DNA of 7,225 bases from an uncultured Aquincola sp. (lineage in GTDB: Bacteria > Pseudomonadota > Gammaproteobacteria > Burkholderiales > Burkholderiaceae): NCBI GenBank assembly GCA_937883885.1, contig CAKZXL010000174.1:1-7225 (forward strand). Direction: 5' to 3'. The notes under the pieces were generated by a model, which was given only the letters and a program-made list of their open reading frames with translations, searched no databases and had not been told where the DNA came from. The stretch's first letter is position 1; every line of letters begins with the position of its first letter. Shown piece by piece: positions 1 through 7,225 of this stretch. The position numbers were made by a program, and so were the translations under genes.

Positions 1-57
1 GTGGTGCAGGTGGCGCGCGTGGCCACCACCGGCGGCGGCTTCAAGCAGGCCGCGTGA
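1..57 (+). CDS. 3' end of a gene, probably 3-oxoadipate CoA-transferase subunit A
   Basis: Only the last 18 codons and the stop TGA (55-57) are in the window. The visible C-terminus reads VVQVARVATTGGGFKQAA. PcaI-type CoA-transferase A subunits end shortly after a segment of the type PGIFVxRVV followed by a short tail, and this fragment fits such a tail. The subunit B gene pcaJ lies just downstream, which supports pcaI, but the fragment holds no catalytic motif. The assignment is therefore an inference from position and a weak C-terminal resemblance. Its stop overlaps the start of the next gene by one base (TGATG), so the two are probably translationally coupled and belong to one operon. Confidence 0.55.
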   Translation: MVQVARVATTGGGFKQAA

Positions 58-1031
58 TGCGGCGTCGCCTCTTCATGGCCGGCGCCGCCGGCCTGGCCAC
101 GCTCGGCGCGCCGCTGCGCGCGCTGGCCCAGCTGCCGGCCGGCAAGCCCGTCAGGATCATCGTGCCCTTCGCGCCCGGTGGCGGCAACGACGTCTTCGCC
201 CGCCAGCTGGCTACGCAGCTGACCACGCTGCTGGGCGTGCAGGTGCTGGTGGACAACCGGCCCGGCGCCGGCGGCACGGTGGGCACCGATGCGGCGGCCA
301 AGTCGCCCGCCGACGGCAGCACGCTGCTGCTGGGCCACACCGGCACGCTGGCCATCAACCCGGTGCTCTACCCCAAGCTGCCCTACGACGCACGCAATGC
401 CTTCGTGCCGGTGGCGCCGCTGGCCAGTGCGCCGCTGGTGCTGGTGGTGCCGGCGGTCAGCCCCATCCGCACGCTGGCCGATCTGCTGGCCCGCGCCAAG
501 GCGGCGCCGGGCAAGCTGGCATTTGCCTCCAGCGGCAACGGCACCGGCGGCCACCTGGCCGGCGAGCTGCTGGAAGAAGTGGCCGGCATCCAGCTGCTGC
601 ATGTGCCATACAAAGGCACCGCGCCGGCGCTCACCGACGTGCTGGGCGGCCAGGTCGACCTGATGTTCAGCGTCATCCCCTCGGCGCTGCCGCACATCGA
701 CGCTGGCAAGCTGCGCGCCATCGGCATCACCGGCGCGCGCCGCAGCCCGCGGCTGCCCGACGTACCCACCGTGGCCGAAGGCGGCCTCAAAGGCTATGAA
801 AGCTCACTGGCCTATGGCCTGGTGGCGCCGCGCGGCACGCCCGACGCGGTGCTCAGGACGCTGAGCCAGGCCGTGGCCAAGGCCACCGAATCGCCGGCGC
901 TGCGCGAGGCCTTCAAGGCCGAAGGCGCAGAACCGCTGGCTGGCAGCGCCGCCGACTTCCAGGCGCTGATGCAGACCGAATCCGACAAGTGGGGCCGCGT
1001 GATCCGGCAAGCCGGCATCAAGCCCGAATGA
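57..1031 (+). CDS. Bug/TctC-family tripartite tricarboxylate transporter periplasmic receptor (first copy)
   Basis: This gene encodes a 324-residue extracytoplasmic solute receptor of the Bug (TctC) family, the usual size. Residues 1-24 form a signal peptide with an arginine-rich start (MRRRLFM), a hydrophobic core and a cleavage site after Ala-Leu-Ala. The mature part shows family segments: PFAPGGGNDVFAR (37-49), DNRPGAGG (66-73), HVPYKGTAPALTDVLGGQ (182-199) and LPDVPTVAEGG (233-243). Family members bind carboxylates in the periplasm and pass them to a TctAB permease, but none is visible here. The ATG at 57 overlaps the upstream stop; a GTG at 54 would add one residue. No strong ribosome binding site is seen (AGG at 47-49), which suits translational coupling. 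The gene lies between the presumed pcaI and pcaJ, an unusual place. The ligand is unknown; 3-oxoadipate, an aromatic acid or another dicarboxylate are possible guesses from context. Confidence 0.93.
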   Translation: MRRRLFMAGAAGLATLGAPLRALAQLPAGKPVRIIVPFAPGGGNDVFARQLATQLTTLLGVQVLVDNRPGAGGTVGTDAAAKSPADGSTLLLGHTGTLAINPVLYPKLPYDARNAFVPVAPLASAPLVLVVPAVSPIRTLADLLARAKAAPGKLAFASSGNGTGGHLAGELLEEVAGIQLLHVPYKGTAPALTDVLGGQVDLMFSVIPSALPHIDAGKLRAIGITGARRSPRLPDVPTVAEGGLKGYESSLAYGLVAPRGTPDAVLRTLSQAVAKATESPALREAFKAEGAEPLAGSAADFQALMQTESDKWGRVIRQAGIKPE

Positions 1032-1041
1032 ACACGACCGC

Positions 1042-1047
1042 AAGGAG
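1042..1047 (+). promoter_or_regulatory. Ribosome binding site that fixes the pcaJ start
   Basis: The sequence AAGGAG lies seven bases before the ATG at 1055. It decides between that start and two in-frame earlier candidates at 989 and 1028, which lack such a site. The ATG at 1028 overlaps the stop of the preceding receptor gene. Confidence 0.8.
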
Positions 1048-1054
1048 ACTTCCC

Positions 1055-1714
1055 ATGCCCGCCGAACAGCCCAAGAAGTGGACCCGCGACCAGATGGCGC
1101 GCCGCGTGGCCCAGGACATTCCCGACGGCGCCGTCGTCAACCTGGGCATCGGCCTGCCCACCGCCGTGGCCAACCACCTGCCCGAAGGGCGCGAGGTGGT
1201 GCTGCACAGCGAGAACGGTGTGATCGGCATGGGCCCGGCGCCCGCCGCGGGCGAAGAGGATTACGACCTCATCAACGCCGGCAAGCAGCCGGTGACGCTG
1301 CTGCCGGGCGGCTGCTTCTTCCACCACGCCGACAGCTTCGCGATGATGCGCGGCGGCCACCTCGACGTGTGCGTGCTGGGCGCCTTCCAGGTGTCGGCCG
1401 GCGGCGACCTGGCCAACTGGCACACCGGCGCCAAGGACGCGATTCCGGCCGTGGGCGGCGCGATGGACCTGGCCATCGGCGCCAAGAAGACCTACGTGAT
1501 GATGGAGCACACCACCAAGGCCGGTGACAGCAAGATCGTGCCCGCCTGCACCTACCCCCTGACCGGCATCGGCTGCGTGAGCCGGATATACACCGACCTG
1601 GCGGTGCTGGACATCACGCCGCAGGGTGTGGCGGTGGTTGACATGGCCGAGGGCCTGAGCTTCGACGAGCTGCAGAAGGTCACCGGCGTGCCGCTGCTGC
1701 GCGCAGCAGCCTGA
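1055..1714 (+). CDS. pcaJ: 3-oxoadipate CoA-transferase subunit B
   Basis: This gene encodes a 219-residue B subunit of 3-oxoadipate:succinyl-CoA transferase, which together with PcaI moves CoA from succinyl-CoA to 3-oxoadipate in the cytoplasm. The length matches the family. The class I CoA-transferase signature SENG is present, with the catalytic glutamate at residue 53 (VVLHSENGVIGMGP). The early glycine motif NLGIGLPT is at 29-36. The stretch GGHLDVCVLGAFQVS (100-114) followed by GDLANW and GGAMDLAIGAKK (134-145) is typical of PcaJ/AtoA-like B subunits. The sequence alone cannot exclude an acetoacetate or other 3-oxoacid transferase. The thiolase gene pcaF and the nearby pobA make the beta-ketoadipate role by far the most likely. 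The gene follows the first receptor by 23 bases and precedes the second by 56, in one apparent operon. Confidence 0.93.
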   Translation: MPAEQPKKWTRDQMARRVAQDIPDGAVVNLGIGLPTAVANHLPEGREVVLHSENGVIGMGPAPAAGEEDYDLINAGKQPVTLLPGGCFFHHADSFAMMRGGHLDVCVLGAFQVSAGGDLANWHTGAKDAIPAVGGAMDLAIGAKKTYVMMEHTTKAGDSKIVPACTYPLTGIGCVSRIYTDLAVLDITPQGVAVVDMAEGLSFDELQKVTGVPLLRAAA

Positions 1715-1770
1715 CCGATCCACCCCCCCGACGACCACAAGACCATTTTCCCGACCGGAGACAACAAGCC

Positions 1771-2763
1771 ATGACCACCCCGATCTCGCGCCGCGTGTTC
1801 ACCCTGCTGGCCACCGCGGCCGCCGGCAGCTTGCTGGCCGCCCCCGCGCTGGCCGCCGACGACTTTCCGAACAAGCCGGTGCGCATCCTCACGCCCTTCC
1901 CGGCCGGCTCGGGGCCCGAGACCGTGACCCGCATGGTGGCCGAGAAGCTGCAGAAGATGTGGGGCAAGCCGGTGGTGGTGGAAAACAAGCCGGGCGGCAA
2001 CGGCTTCATCGCCATCGACACCTTCAAGCGCGGCGACAAGCAGGGCTACGACCTGATCCAGCTGGACAACGTGCACCTGTCGGCCTACCCGCACCTGTTC
2101 AAGAAGCTGCCCTACGACCCGCAGAAGGACTTCGATCCGCTGCTGCCGCTGTTCAAGACCAACTTCTTCTTCGCGGTGGCCACCGACAGCAAGTACAAGA
2201 CCGTGGCCGACATCATCAAGGACGCCAAGGCCAACCCGGGCAAGCTGAACTACGGCTCGTGGTCGGTGGGCAACCCGGTCCACCTGGGCTCGGAGCTGTT
2301 CGAGACGGTGACCGGCACCGAGATGGAACACGTCATCTACAAGGAAACCTCGCTGCTGTACACGGCCGTGGCCACCGGCGAGCTGTCCTTCGCGCTGGGC
2401 ACCAGCGCCAGCTCGGGCGCGCTGCAGCGCGCGGGCAAGCTGCGCTACATCGCGGTGGCGGCGCCCAAGCGGGTGCCCTACTTCCCCGACGTGCCCACCG
2501 TGGGCGAATCGGGCGGCCCGGCCAACTTCGAGGTGATCGGCTGGACCACCATCGCCGCGCCCAAGGGGCTGCCGCCCGAGCGCGCCGAGAAAATCCGCCG
2601 CGACATCGAAAAGGCGCTGTCCGAGCCCGACATCAAGCAGCGCTACGACACCTTCGGCTACGAACTCTTCCCGCAGACGCGCGAGCAGTTCAACCAGTTC
2701 ATCGGCACCGAATCGCAGCGCTTTGCCGACGTGGTCAAGAAGGCCAACGTCACGCTGGACTGA
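1771..2763 (+). CDS. Bug/TctC-family tripartite tricarboxylate transporter periplasmic receptor (second, divergent copy)
   Basis: This gene encodes a 330-residue receptor of the Bug family. The start has GGAG at 1757-1760, ten bases before the ATG. The signal peptide (1-28) carries SRRVFTL, close to the twin-arginine consensus, and ends in Ala-Leu-Ala before ADD. Family landmarks are PVRILTPFPAGSGPE (36-50), VENKPGGNGFIAID (70-83), KKLPYDPQKDFDPLLPL (111-127) and YFPDVPTVGE (237-246). It differs clearly from the first receptor. The usual HVPYKG segment is replaced by HVIYKETSLLYTAVATGE (187-204), and the first loop reads PAGSGPE instead of APGGGND. It is therefore not a recent duplicate and probably binds another ligand. 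It lies between pcaJ and pcaF with short gaps on both sides, so it is presumably co-transcribed with them. No permease partner is visible. The ligand cannot be named from the sequence. Confidence 0.92.
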   Translation: MTTPISRRVFTLLATAAAGSLLAAPALAADDFPNKPVRILTPFPAGSGPETVTRMVAEKLQKMWGKPVVVENKPGGNGFIAIDTFKRGDKQGYDLIQLDNVHLSAYPHLFKKLPYDPQKDFDPLLPLFKTNFFFAVATDSKYKTVADIIKDAKANPGKLNYGSWSVGNPVHLGSELFETVTGTEMEHVIYKETSLLYTAVATGELSFALGTSASSGALQRAGKLRYIAVAAPKRVPYFPDVPTVGESGGPANFEVIGWTTIAAPKGLPPERAEKIRRDIEKALSEPDIKQRYDTFGYELFPQTREQFNQFIGTESQRFADVVKKANVTLD

Positions 2764-2802
2764 CCGGCCCACCGCTTCACAGACATCCCAGGAGACTTTT
2801 GC

Positions 2803-4011
2803 ATGAGTGCCCAAGACGCCTTCATCTGCGACGCCGTTCGCACCCCCTTCGGCCGCTACGGCGGCGCGCTGTCGTCGGTACGCGCCGACGACCTGGGCGC
2901 GGTGCCGCTGCGGGCCCTGATGGCCCGCAACCCCAAGGTCGACTGGGCGCAGGTGACCGACGTGCTGTACGGCTGCGCCAACCAGGCCGGCGAAGACAAC
3001 CGCAACGTGGCCCGCATGAGCGCGCTGCTGGCCGGCCTGCCGCTGGAGCTGCCGGGTGCCACCATCAATCGGCTGTGCGGCTCGGGCCTGGATGCCGTGG
3101 GCAGCGCCGCGCGCGCCATCAAGTCCGGCGAAGCCGGGCTGATGATCGCCGGTGGCGTGGAAAGCATGAGCCGCGCGCCCTTCGTGATGCCCAAGGCCGA
3201 AAGCGCCTTCTCGCGCGCCAATGCGGTGTACGACACCACCATCGGCTGGCGCTTCATCAACAAGCTGATGAAGGAGCAGTACGGCGTCGACTCGATGCCC
3301 GAAACCGCCGAGAACGTGGCCACCGACTACAAGATCGAGCGTGAGGCGCAGGACCGCATGGCCCTGGCCAGCCAGCTCAAGGCCGTGGCCGCGCAAAAGA
3401 GCGGCTTCTTCGACGCCGAGATCGTGCCCGTCACCATCCCGCAGAAAAAGGGCGAGGCGGTGGTGGTGACCAAGGACGAGCACCCGCGCGAGACCTCGCT
3501 GGAATCGCTGGCCAAGCTGCGCGGCGTGGTGCGCCCCGACGGCACGGTGACCGCCGGCAATGCGTCCGGCGTGAACGACGGCGCTGCCGCGCTGCTGCTG
3601 GCCAGCGAAGCCGCCGCCGCCCGCCACGGGCTGACGCCGCGCGCCCGCGTGGTGGGCATGGCCACGGCCGGCGTGCCGCCGCGCATCATGGGCATGGGCC
3701 CGGCGCCGGCCACCCGCAAGGTGCTGGCCCTGACTGGGCTGACGCTGGACCAGATCGACGTGATCGAGCTGAACGAGGCGTTCGCCGCGCAGGGCCTGGC
3801 GGTGCTGCGCGACCTGGGCCTGCAGGACGACGACCCGCGTGTGAACCCCAACGGCGGCGCCATCGCGCTGGGCCACCCGCTGGGCGCCAGCGGCGCCCGC
3901 CTGGCCACCACCGCGGTGAACCAGTTGCACAAGAGCGGTGGCCGCTACGCGCTGTGCACCATGTGCATCGGCGTCGGCCAGGGCATCGCAGTCATCCTCG
4001 AGCGGGTGTAA
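2803..4011 (+). CDS. pcaF: 3-oxoadipyl-CoA thiolase
   Basis: This gene encodes a 402-residue thiolase that cleaves 3-oxoadipyl-CoA with CoA into succinyl-CoA and acetyl-CoA, the last step of the beta-ketoadipate pathway. The length matches PcaF/PaaJ proteins. The nucleophilic cysteine is Cys92 in NRLCGSGLDAVG. The catalytic histidine is His358 in GGAIALGHPLGASG (351-364), and the second active-site cysteine is Cys388 in CTMCIGVGQG. Segments shared with 3-oxoadipyl-CoA thiolases are GCANQAGEDNRNVARM (57-72), GGVESMSRAPFVM (117-129), DTTIGWRFIN (144-153) and YGVDSMPETAENVA (160-173); these separate it from short-chain acetoacetyl-CoA thiolases. A ribosome binding site AGGAGA (2790-2795) lies seven bases before the ATG. 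The gene follows the second receptor by 39 bases and ends the operon just before an intrinsic terminator. PaaJ of the phenylacetate pathway is the same family, but the pca/pob context favours PcaF. Confidence 0.96.
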   Translation: MSAQDAFICDAVRTPFGRYGGALSSVRADDLGAVPLRALMARNPKVDWAQVTDVLYGCANQAGEDNRNVARMSALLAGLPLELPGATINRLCGSGLDAVGSAARAIKSGEAGLMIAGGVESMSRAPFVMPKAESAFSRANAVYDTTIGWRFINKLMKEQYGVDSMPETAENVATDYKIEREAQDRMALASQLKAVAAQKSGFFDAEIVPVTIPQKKGEAVVVTKDEHPRETSLESLAKLRGVVRPDGTVTAGNASGVNDGAAALLLASEAAAARHGLTPRARVVGMATAGVPPRIMGMGPAPATRKVLALTGLTLDQIDVIELNEAFAAQGLAVLRDLGLQDDDPRVNPNGGAIALGHPLGASGARLATTAVNQLHKSGGRYALCTMCIGVGQGIAVILERV

Positions 4012-4031
4012 ACACCGCCCGACACGTTCGC

Positions 4032-4058
4032 AGCCGGCCCACGGGGTCGGCTTTTTTT
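4032..4058 (+). terminator. Intrinsic terminator of the pca operon
   Basis: A nine-base-pair stem (4032-4040 with 4044-4052, one G-T wobble) encloses a three-base loop ACG. The end of the stem runs into seven T residues (4052-4058). It lies 20 bases after the pcaF stop and is a standard rho-independent terminator for plus-strand transcription. It separates the pca operon from the regulator-pobA unit. Confidence 0.9.
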
Positions 4059-4133
4059 CGTCTTCATCACCCGTGAGGCTGGTGCCCGGCTGCTGAGTTG
4101 TGCGGCATACGCCCAACCCTCAGCCGAACCCTC

Positions 4134-4172
4134 TGGCAACGCGCGGATGGCCTGCCTACATTGCGTCCATCC
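4134..4172 (+). promoter_or_regulatory. Possible promoter and operator region of the IclR-type regulator
   Basis: The 160 bases between the terminator and the regulator start hold no gene. A weak sigma-70-like pair is seen: TGGCAA (4134-4139) and TACATT (4157-4162), with a 17-base spacer. A six-base inverted repeat, GGATGG (4145-4150) and CCATCC (4167-4172), brackets the -10 candidate. Some promoter is expected here because the terminator lies upstream, but these exact elements are tentative and could arise by chance. No triple ten-base repeat like that described for PcaU/PobR operators was recognised. Confidence 0.3.
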
Positions 4173-4217
4173 CTGCAGCGGCCGGCCTCTCGGGCGAATA
4201 GCGCACAAGAGACTCCC

Positions 4218-6261
<2,044 letters not shown>

Positions 6262-6270
6262 CGGAGGCGC

Positions 6271-6621
6271 TCAGGCGGCCTGCGGCTCCCGCTGCGTGGC
6301 GTGGCGTTCGCCCCACGCCTTCAGCGCCATGATGACCGGCTGCAGCGTTCGCCCCCTGTCCGAGAGCGAGTATTCGACCCGCGGTGGCACCTGCGGATAG
6401 ACGACGCGCAGGATCAGCCCGTCGGCCTCCAGCTCACGCAGTTGTGTGGTGAGCATGCGCTGGGTCACGCCGGGGACGCGCTTGCGGATCTCGTTGAAGC
6501 GCAGCGTCCCGCTCATCAGGTGATAGAGCAGGATTCCCTTCCATTTGCCGCCGATCAGCCCCAACGCGGCCTCGACCGGGCAGCCTGCGGAACAATAGGG
6601 CTCCTGAAAACGAGGCGGCAT
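6271..6621 (-). CDS. HxlR-family (DUF24) winged-helix transcriptional regulator
   Basis: This gene encodes a 116-residue regulator of the HxlR family, usual length. The diagnostic core is CPVEAALGLIGGKWKGILLYHLMSGTLRFNEI (14-45), followed by VPGVTQRMLTTQLRELEADGLILR (49-72) and the wing YPQVPPRVEYSLSDRGRTLQPV (75-96), ending with AWGERH. Two cysteines, Cys10 and Cys14, lie just before the first helix. Relatives such as YodB and QorR sense quinones or oxidants through an N-terminal cysteine, so a redox or electrophile sensor is possible but unproven. The start at 6621 is chosen because AAGGA lies seven bases upstream on the minus strand; earlier in-frame ATGs at 6672 and 6705 lack this and would add residues unlike the family. 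The gene converges on pobA and diverges from the dehydrogenase gene, which it probably controls along with itself. Confidence 0.9.
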   Translation of the reverse strand: MPPRFQEPYCSAGCPVEAALGLIGGKWKGILLYHLMSGTLRFNEIRKRVPGVTQRMLTTQLRELEADGLILRVVYPQVPPRVEYSLSDRGRTLQPVIMALKAWGERHATQREPQAA

Positions 6622-6628
6622 CACGGTA

Positions 6629-6633
6629 TCCTT
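6629..6633 (-). promoter_or_regulatory. Ribosome binding site that fixes the hxlR-type start
   Basis: On the minus strand AAGGA is followed by seven bases and the ATG at 6621. This favours the 116-residue product over readings that begin at 6672 or 6705, the latter lying inside the palindrome. Confidence 0.75.
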
Positions 6634-6675
6634 TTCGGCACTATCGGCGGAAATTGTGCGTTCTTGCGGCATCCG

Positions 6676-6705
6676 AGAATAGGGATCATCTCGCCTGCAT
6701 TGCAA
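6676..6705 (-). promoter_or_regulatory. Putative promoter of the HxlR-family regulator gene
   Basis: Read on the minus strand, TTGCAA (6700-6705) and TATTCT (6676-6681) form a sigma-70-like pair with an 18-base spacer, each matching four of six consensus bases. The -35 candidate forms the centre of the 18-bp palindrome, so a protein bound there would block transcription. This fits self-repression, but the promoter is a prediction by eye. Confidence 0.4.
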
Positions 6706-6711
6706 TGCAGG
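6694..6711. promoter_or_regulatory. Perfect 18-bp palindrome, candidate operator between the divergent genes
   Basis: CCTGCATTGCAATGCAGG is its own reverse complement over all 18 bases. It lies in the 101-base space between the HxlR-type gene and the dehydrogenase gene. Its right end overlaps the dehydrogenase ribosome binding site AGGAG (6709-6713), and its centre is the -35 candidate of the regulator gene. HxlR proteins bind as dimers to inverted repeats near their own and the divergent gene, so this is the best operator candidate. An RNA hairpin that covers the ribosome site is an alternative reading. Confidence 0.6.
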
Positions 6712-6722
6712 AGACCTCCCCC

Positions 6723-7225
6723 ATGCGCGCCATCGGCTATCGCGAACCCCAGGACATCAGCGCCGAAACCAGCCTCATCCCCCTCGATCTGCCCGAGCCC
6801 GTCGCGGCCGGCCGCGACCTGCTGGTCGAGGTCAAGGCGATCTCGGTCAATCCGGTCGACACGAAGGTGCGGCGCAACGCCCGCCCGCCGGAGGGAGAGG
6901 CCCGCATCCTCGGCTGGGACGCGGCCGGCATCGTCAAGGCCGTGGGCCCCGAGGTCACGGCCTTCCGGCCGGGCGACGCCGTCTTCTATGCGGGCGCGCT
7001 GAACCGCCCCGGCGCCAATATGGAGTTCCATCTCGTCGACGAGCGGATCGTCGGGCCGAAGCCGAAGAGCCTGTCTTTCACTGAAGCCGCCGCCCTGCCC
7101 CTGACCATGATCACGGCCTGGGAGATGCTGTTCGACCGGCTGAAGGTGCGTGACCCCGTGCCGGGCGCGGCGCCGGCCCTGCTCATCGTCGGTGGGGCGG
7201 GCGGCGTCGGCTCGGCGGCGATCCA
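6723..7225 (+). CDS. Zinc-free medium-chain dehydrogenase, quinone oxidoreductase-like (5' part, cut by window end)
   Basis: The first 167 codons of a medium-chain dehydrogenase/reductase gene are present, about half of the usual 335-340 residues, and the reading frame is open to the window end. The start ATG has AGGAG (6709-6713) nine bases upstream. The GroES-like domain shows DLLVEVKAISVNPVDTKVR (32-50), ILGWDAAGIVKAVGPEV (62-78) and FRPGDAVFYAG (81-91). The NAD(P)-binding fold begins at LLIVGGAGGVGSAAI (153-167). The cysteine-rich zinc sites of true alcohol dehydrogenases are absent from the visible part, so it belongs with the quinone oxidoreductase/zeta-crystallin-like proteins often labelled zinc-binding alcohol dehydrogenase family. 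Its likely reaction is NADPH-dependent reduction of a quinone or enone, with unknown substrate. It is divergent from the HxlR-type gene, a common pairing of regulator and target. Confidence 0.88.
   Translation, partial: MRAIGYREPQDISAETSLIPLDLPEPVAAGRDLLVEVKAISVNPVDTKVRRNARPPEGEARILGWDAAGIVKAVGPEVTAFRPGDAVFYAGALNRPGANMEFHLVDERIVGPKPKSLSFTEAAALPLTMITAWEMLFDRLKVRDPVPGAAPALLIVGGAGGVGSAAI

Noticed and set aside
1028..1057. Earlier pcaJ start at 1028, overlapping the stop of the preceding gene as ATGA
   Set aside because: The AAGGAG at 1042-1047 lies downstream of it and is correctly spaced only for the ATG at 1055; the extra nine residues do not resemble the family.
1723..1729. Run of seven C residues between pcaJ and the second receptor gene
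   Set aside because: It lies in a short non-coding gap, not in a coding frame, and nothing suggests phase variation or a regulatory role.
1959..3344. A 461-codon plus-strand open frame that crosses from the second receptor gene into pcaF
   Set aside because: It is out of frame with two clearly real genes and encodes an Arg/Gly/His-rich sequence without domains.
4005..4016. Short inverted repeat GGTGT-AA-ACACC across the pcaF stop codon
   Set aside because: The spacer is only two bases, too tight for an RNA hairpin, and a much better terminator follows at 4032-4058.
1552..4116. A very long open frame on the minus strand opposite pcaJ, the second receptor and pcaF (854 codons)
   Set aside because: It lies wholly opposite three genes with intact family motifs, its product is rich in His, Gly, Ala and Arg with no recognisable domain, and such antisense frames are common in GC-rich DNA.
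4134..4164. Possible sigma-54 promoter (TGGCA with a later TTGC)
   Set aside because: The distance between the two elements is far too long for the fixed spacing of sigma-54 promoters.
6262..6290. Possible bidirectional terminator between the convergent pobA and HxlR-type genes
   Set aside because: Only a four-base stem (CAGG/CCTG) without a T tract is present, so no intrinsic terminator can be supported.

Overview
This 7.2 kb window comes from a GC-rich chromosome, most likely a betaproteobacterium of the order Burkholderiales. Two Bug (TctC-like) periplasmic receptors sit among aromatic catabolism genes, and this receptor family is strongly expanded in that group. The genes also use mostly GTG and CTG codons. 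No species call is possible from the sequence alone.

Positions 1-4011 hold a tightly packed plus-strand operon for the last two steps of the beta-ketoadipate pathway. In order it contains the 3' end of a gene that is probably pcaI, a Bug receptor, pcaJ (3-oxoadipate CoA-transferase subunit B), a second unrelated Bug receptor, and pcaF (3-oxoadipyl-CoA thiolase). A clear intrinsic terminator follows at 4032-4058. The CoA-transferase activates 3-oxoadipate with succinyl-CoA, and PcaF splits 3-oxoadipyl-CoA into acetyl-CoA and succinyl-CoA. The two receptors presumably bind a carboxylate in the periplasm, but no TctA/TctB permease gene is visible.

Positions 4059-6261 form a second plus-strand unit. 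An IclR-type regulator of the PcaR/PcaU/PobR branch is followed after 37 bases by pobA, 4-hydroxybenzoate 3-monooxygenase. PobA makes protocatechuate, which feeds the pathway that the first operon finishes. The middle genes (pcaGH, pcaB, pcaC, pcaD) are not in the window.

Positions 6262-7225 hold a different module: an HxlR-family regulator on the minus strand, convergent with pobA, and a divergent zinc-free medium-chain dehydrogenase/quinone-oxidoreductase-like gene cut by the window end. The 101-base space between them carries a perfect 18-bp palindrome that overlaps the dehydrogenase ribosome binding site and a plausible hxlR -35 element. Valine codon use flips from GTG-rich to GTC-rich at the pobA/hxlR junction, so this module may have a different history from the pca/pob genes.

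Nothing here is a clearly new system. The most unusual points are the insertion of a Bug receptor between the presumed pcaI and pcaJ, the interleaving of two unrelated receptors with pca genes, and the palindromic control region of the HxlR/dehydrogenase pair.
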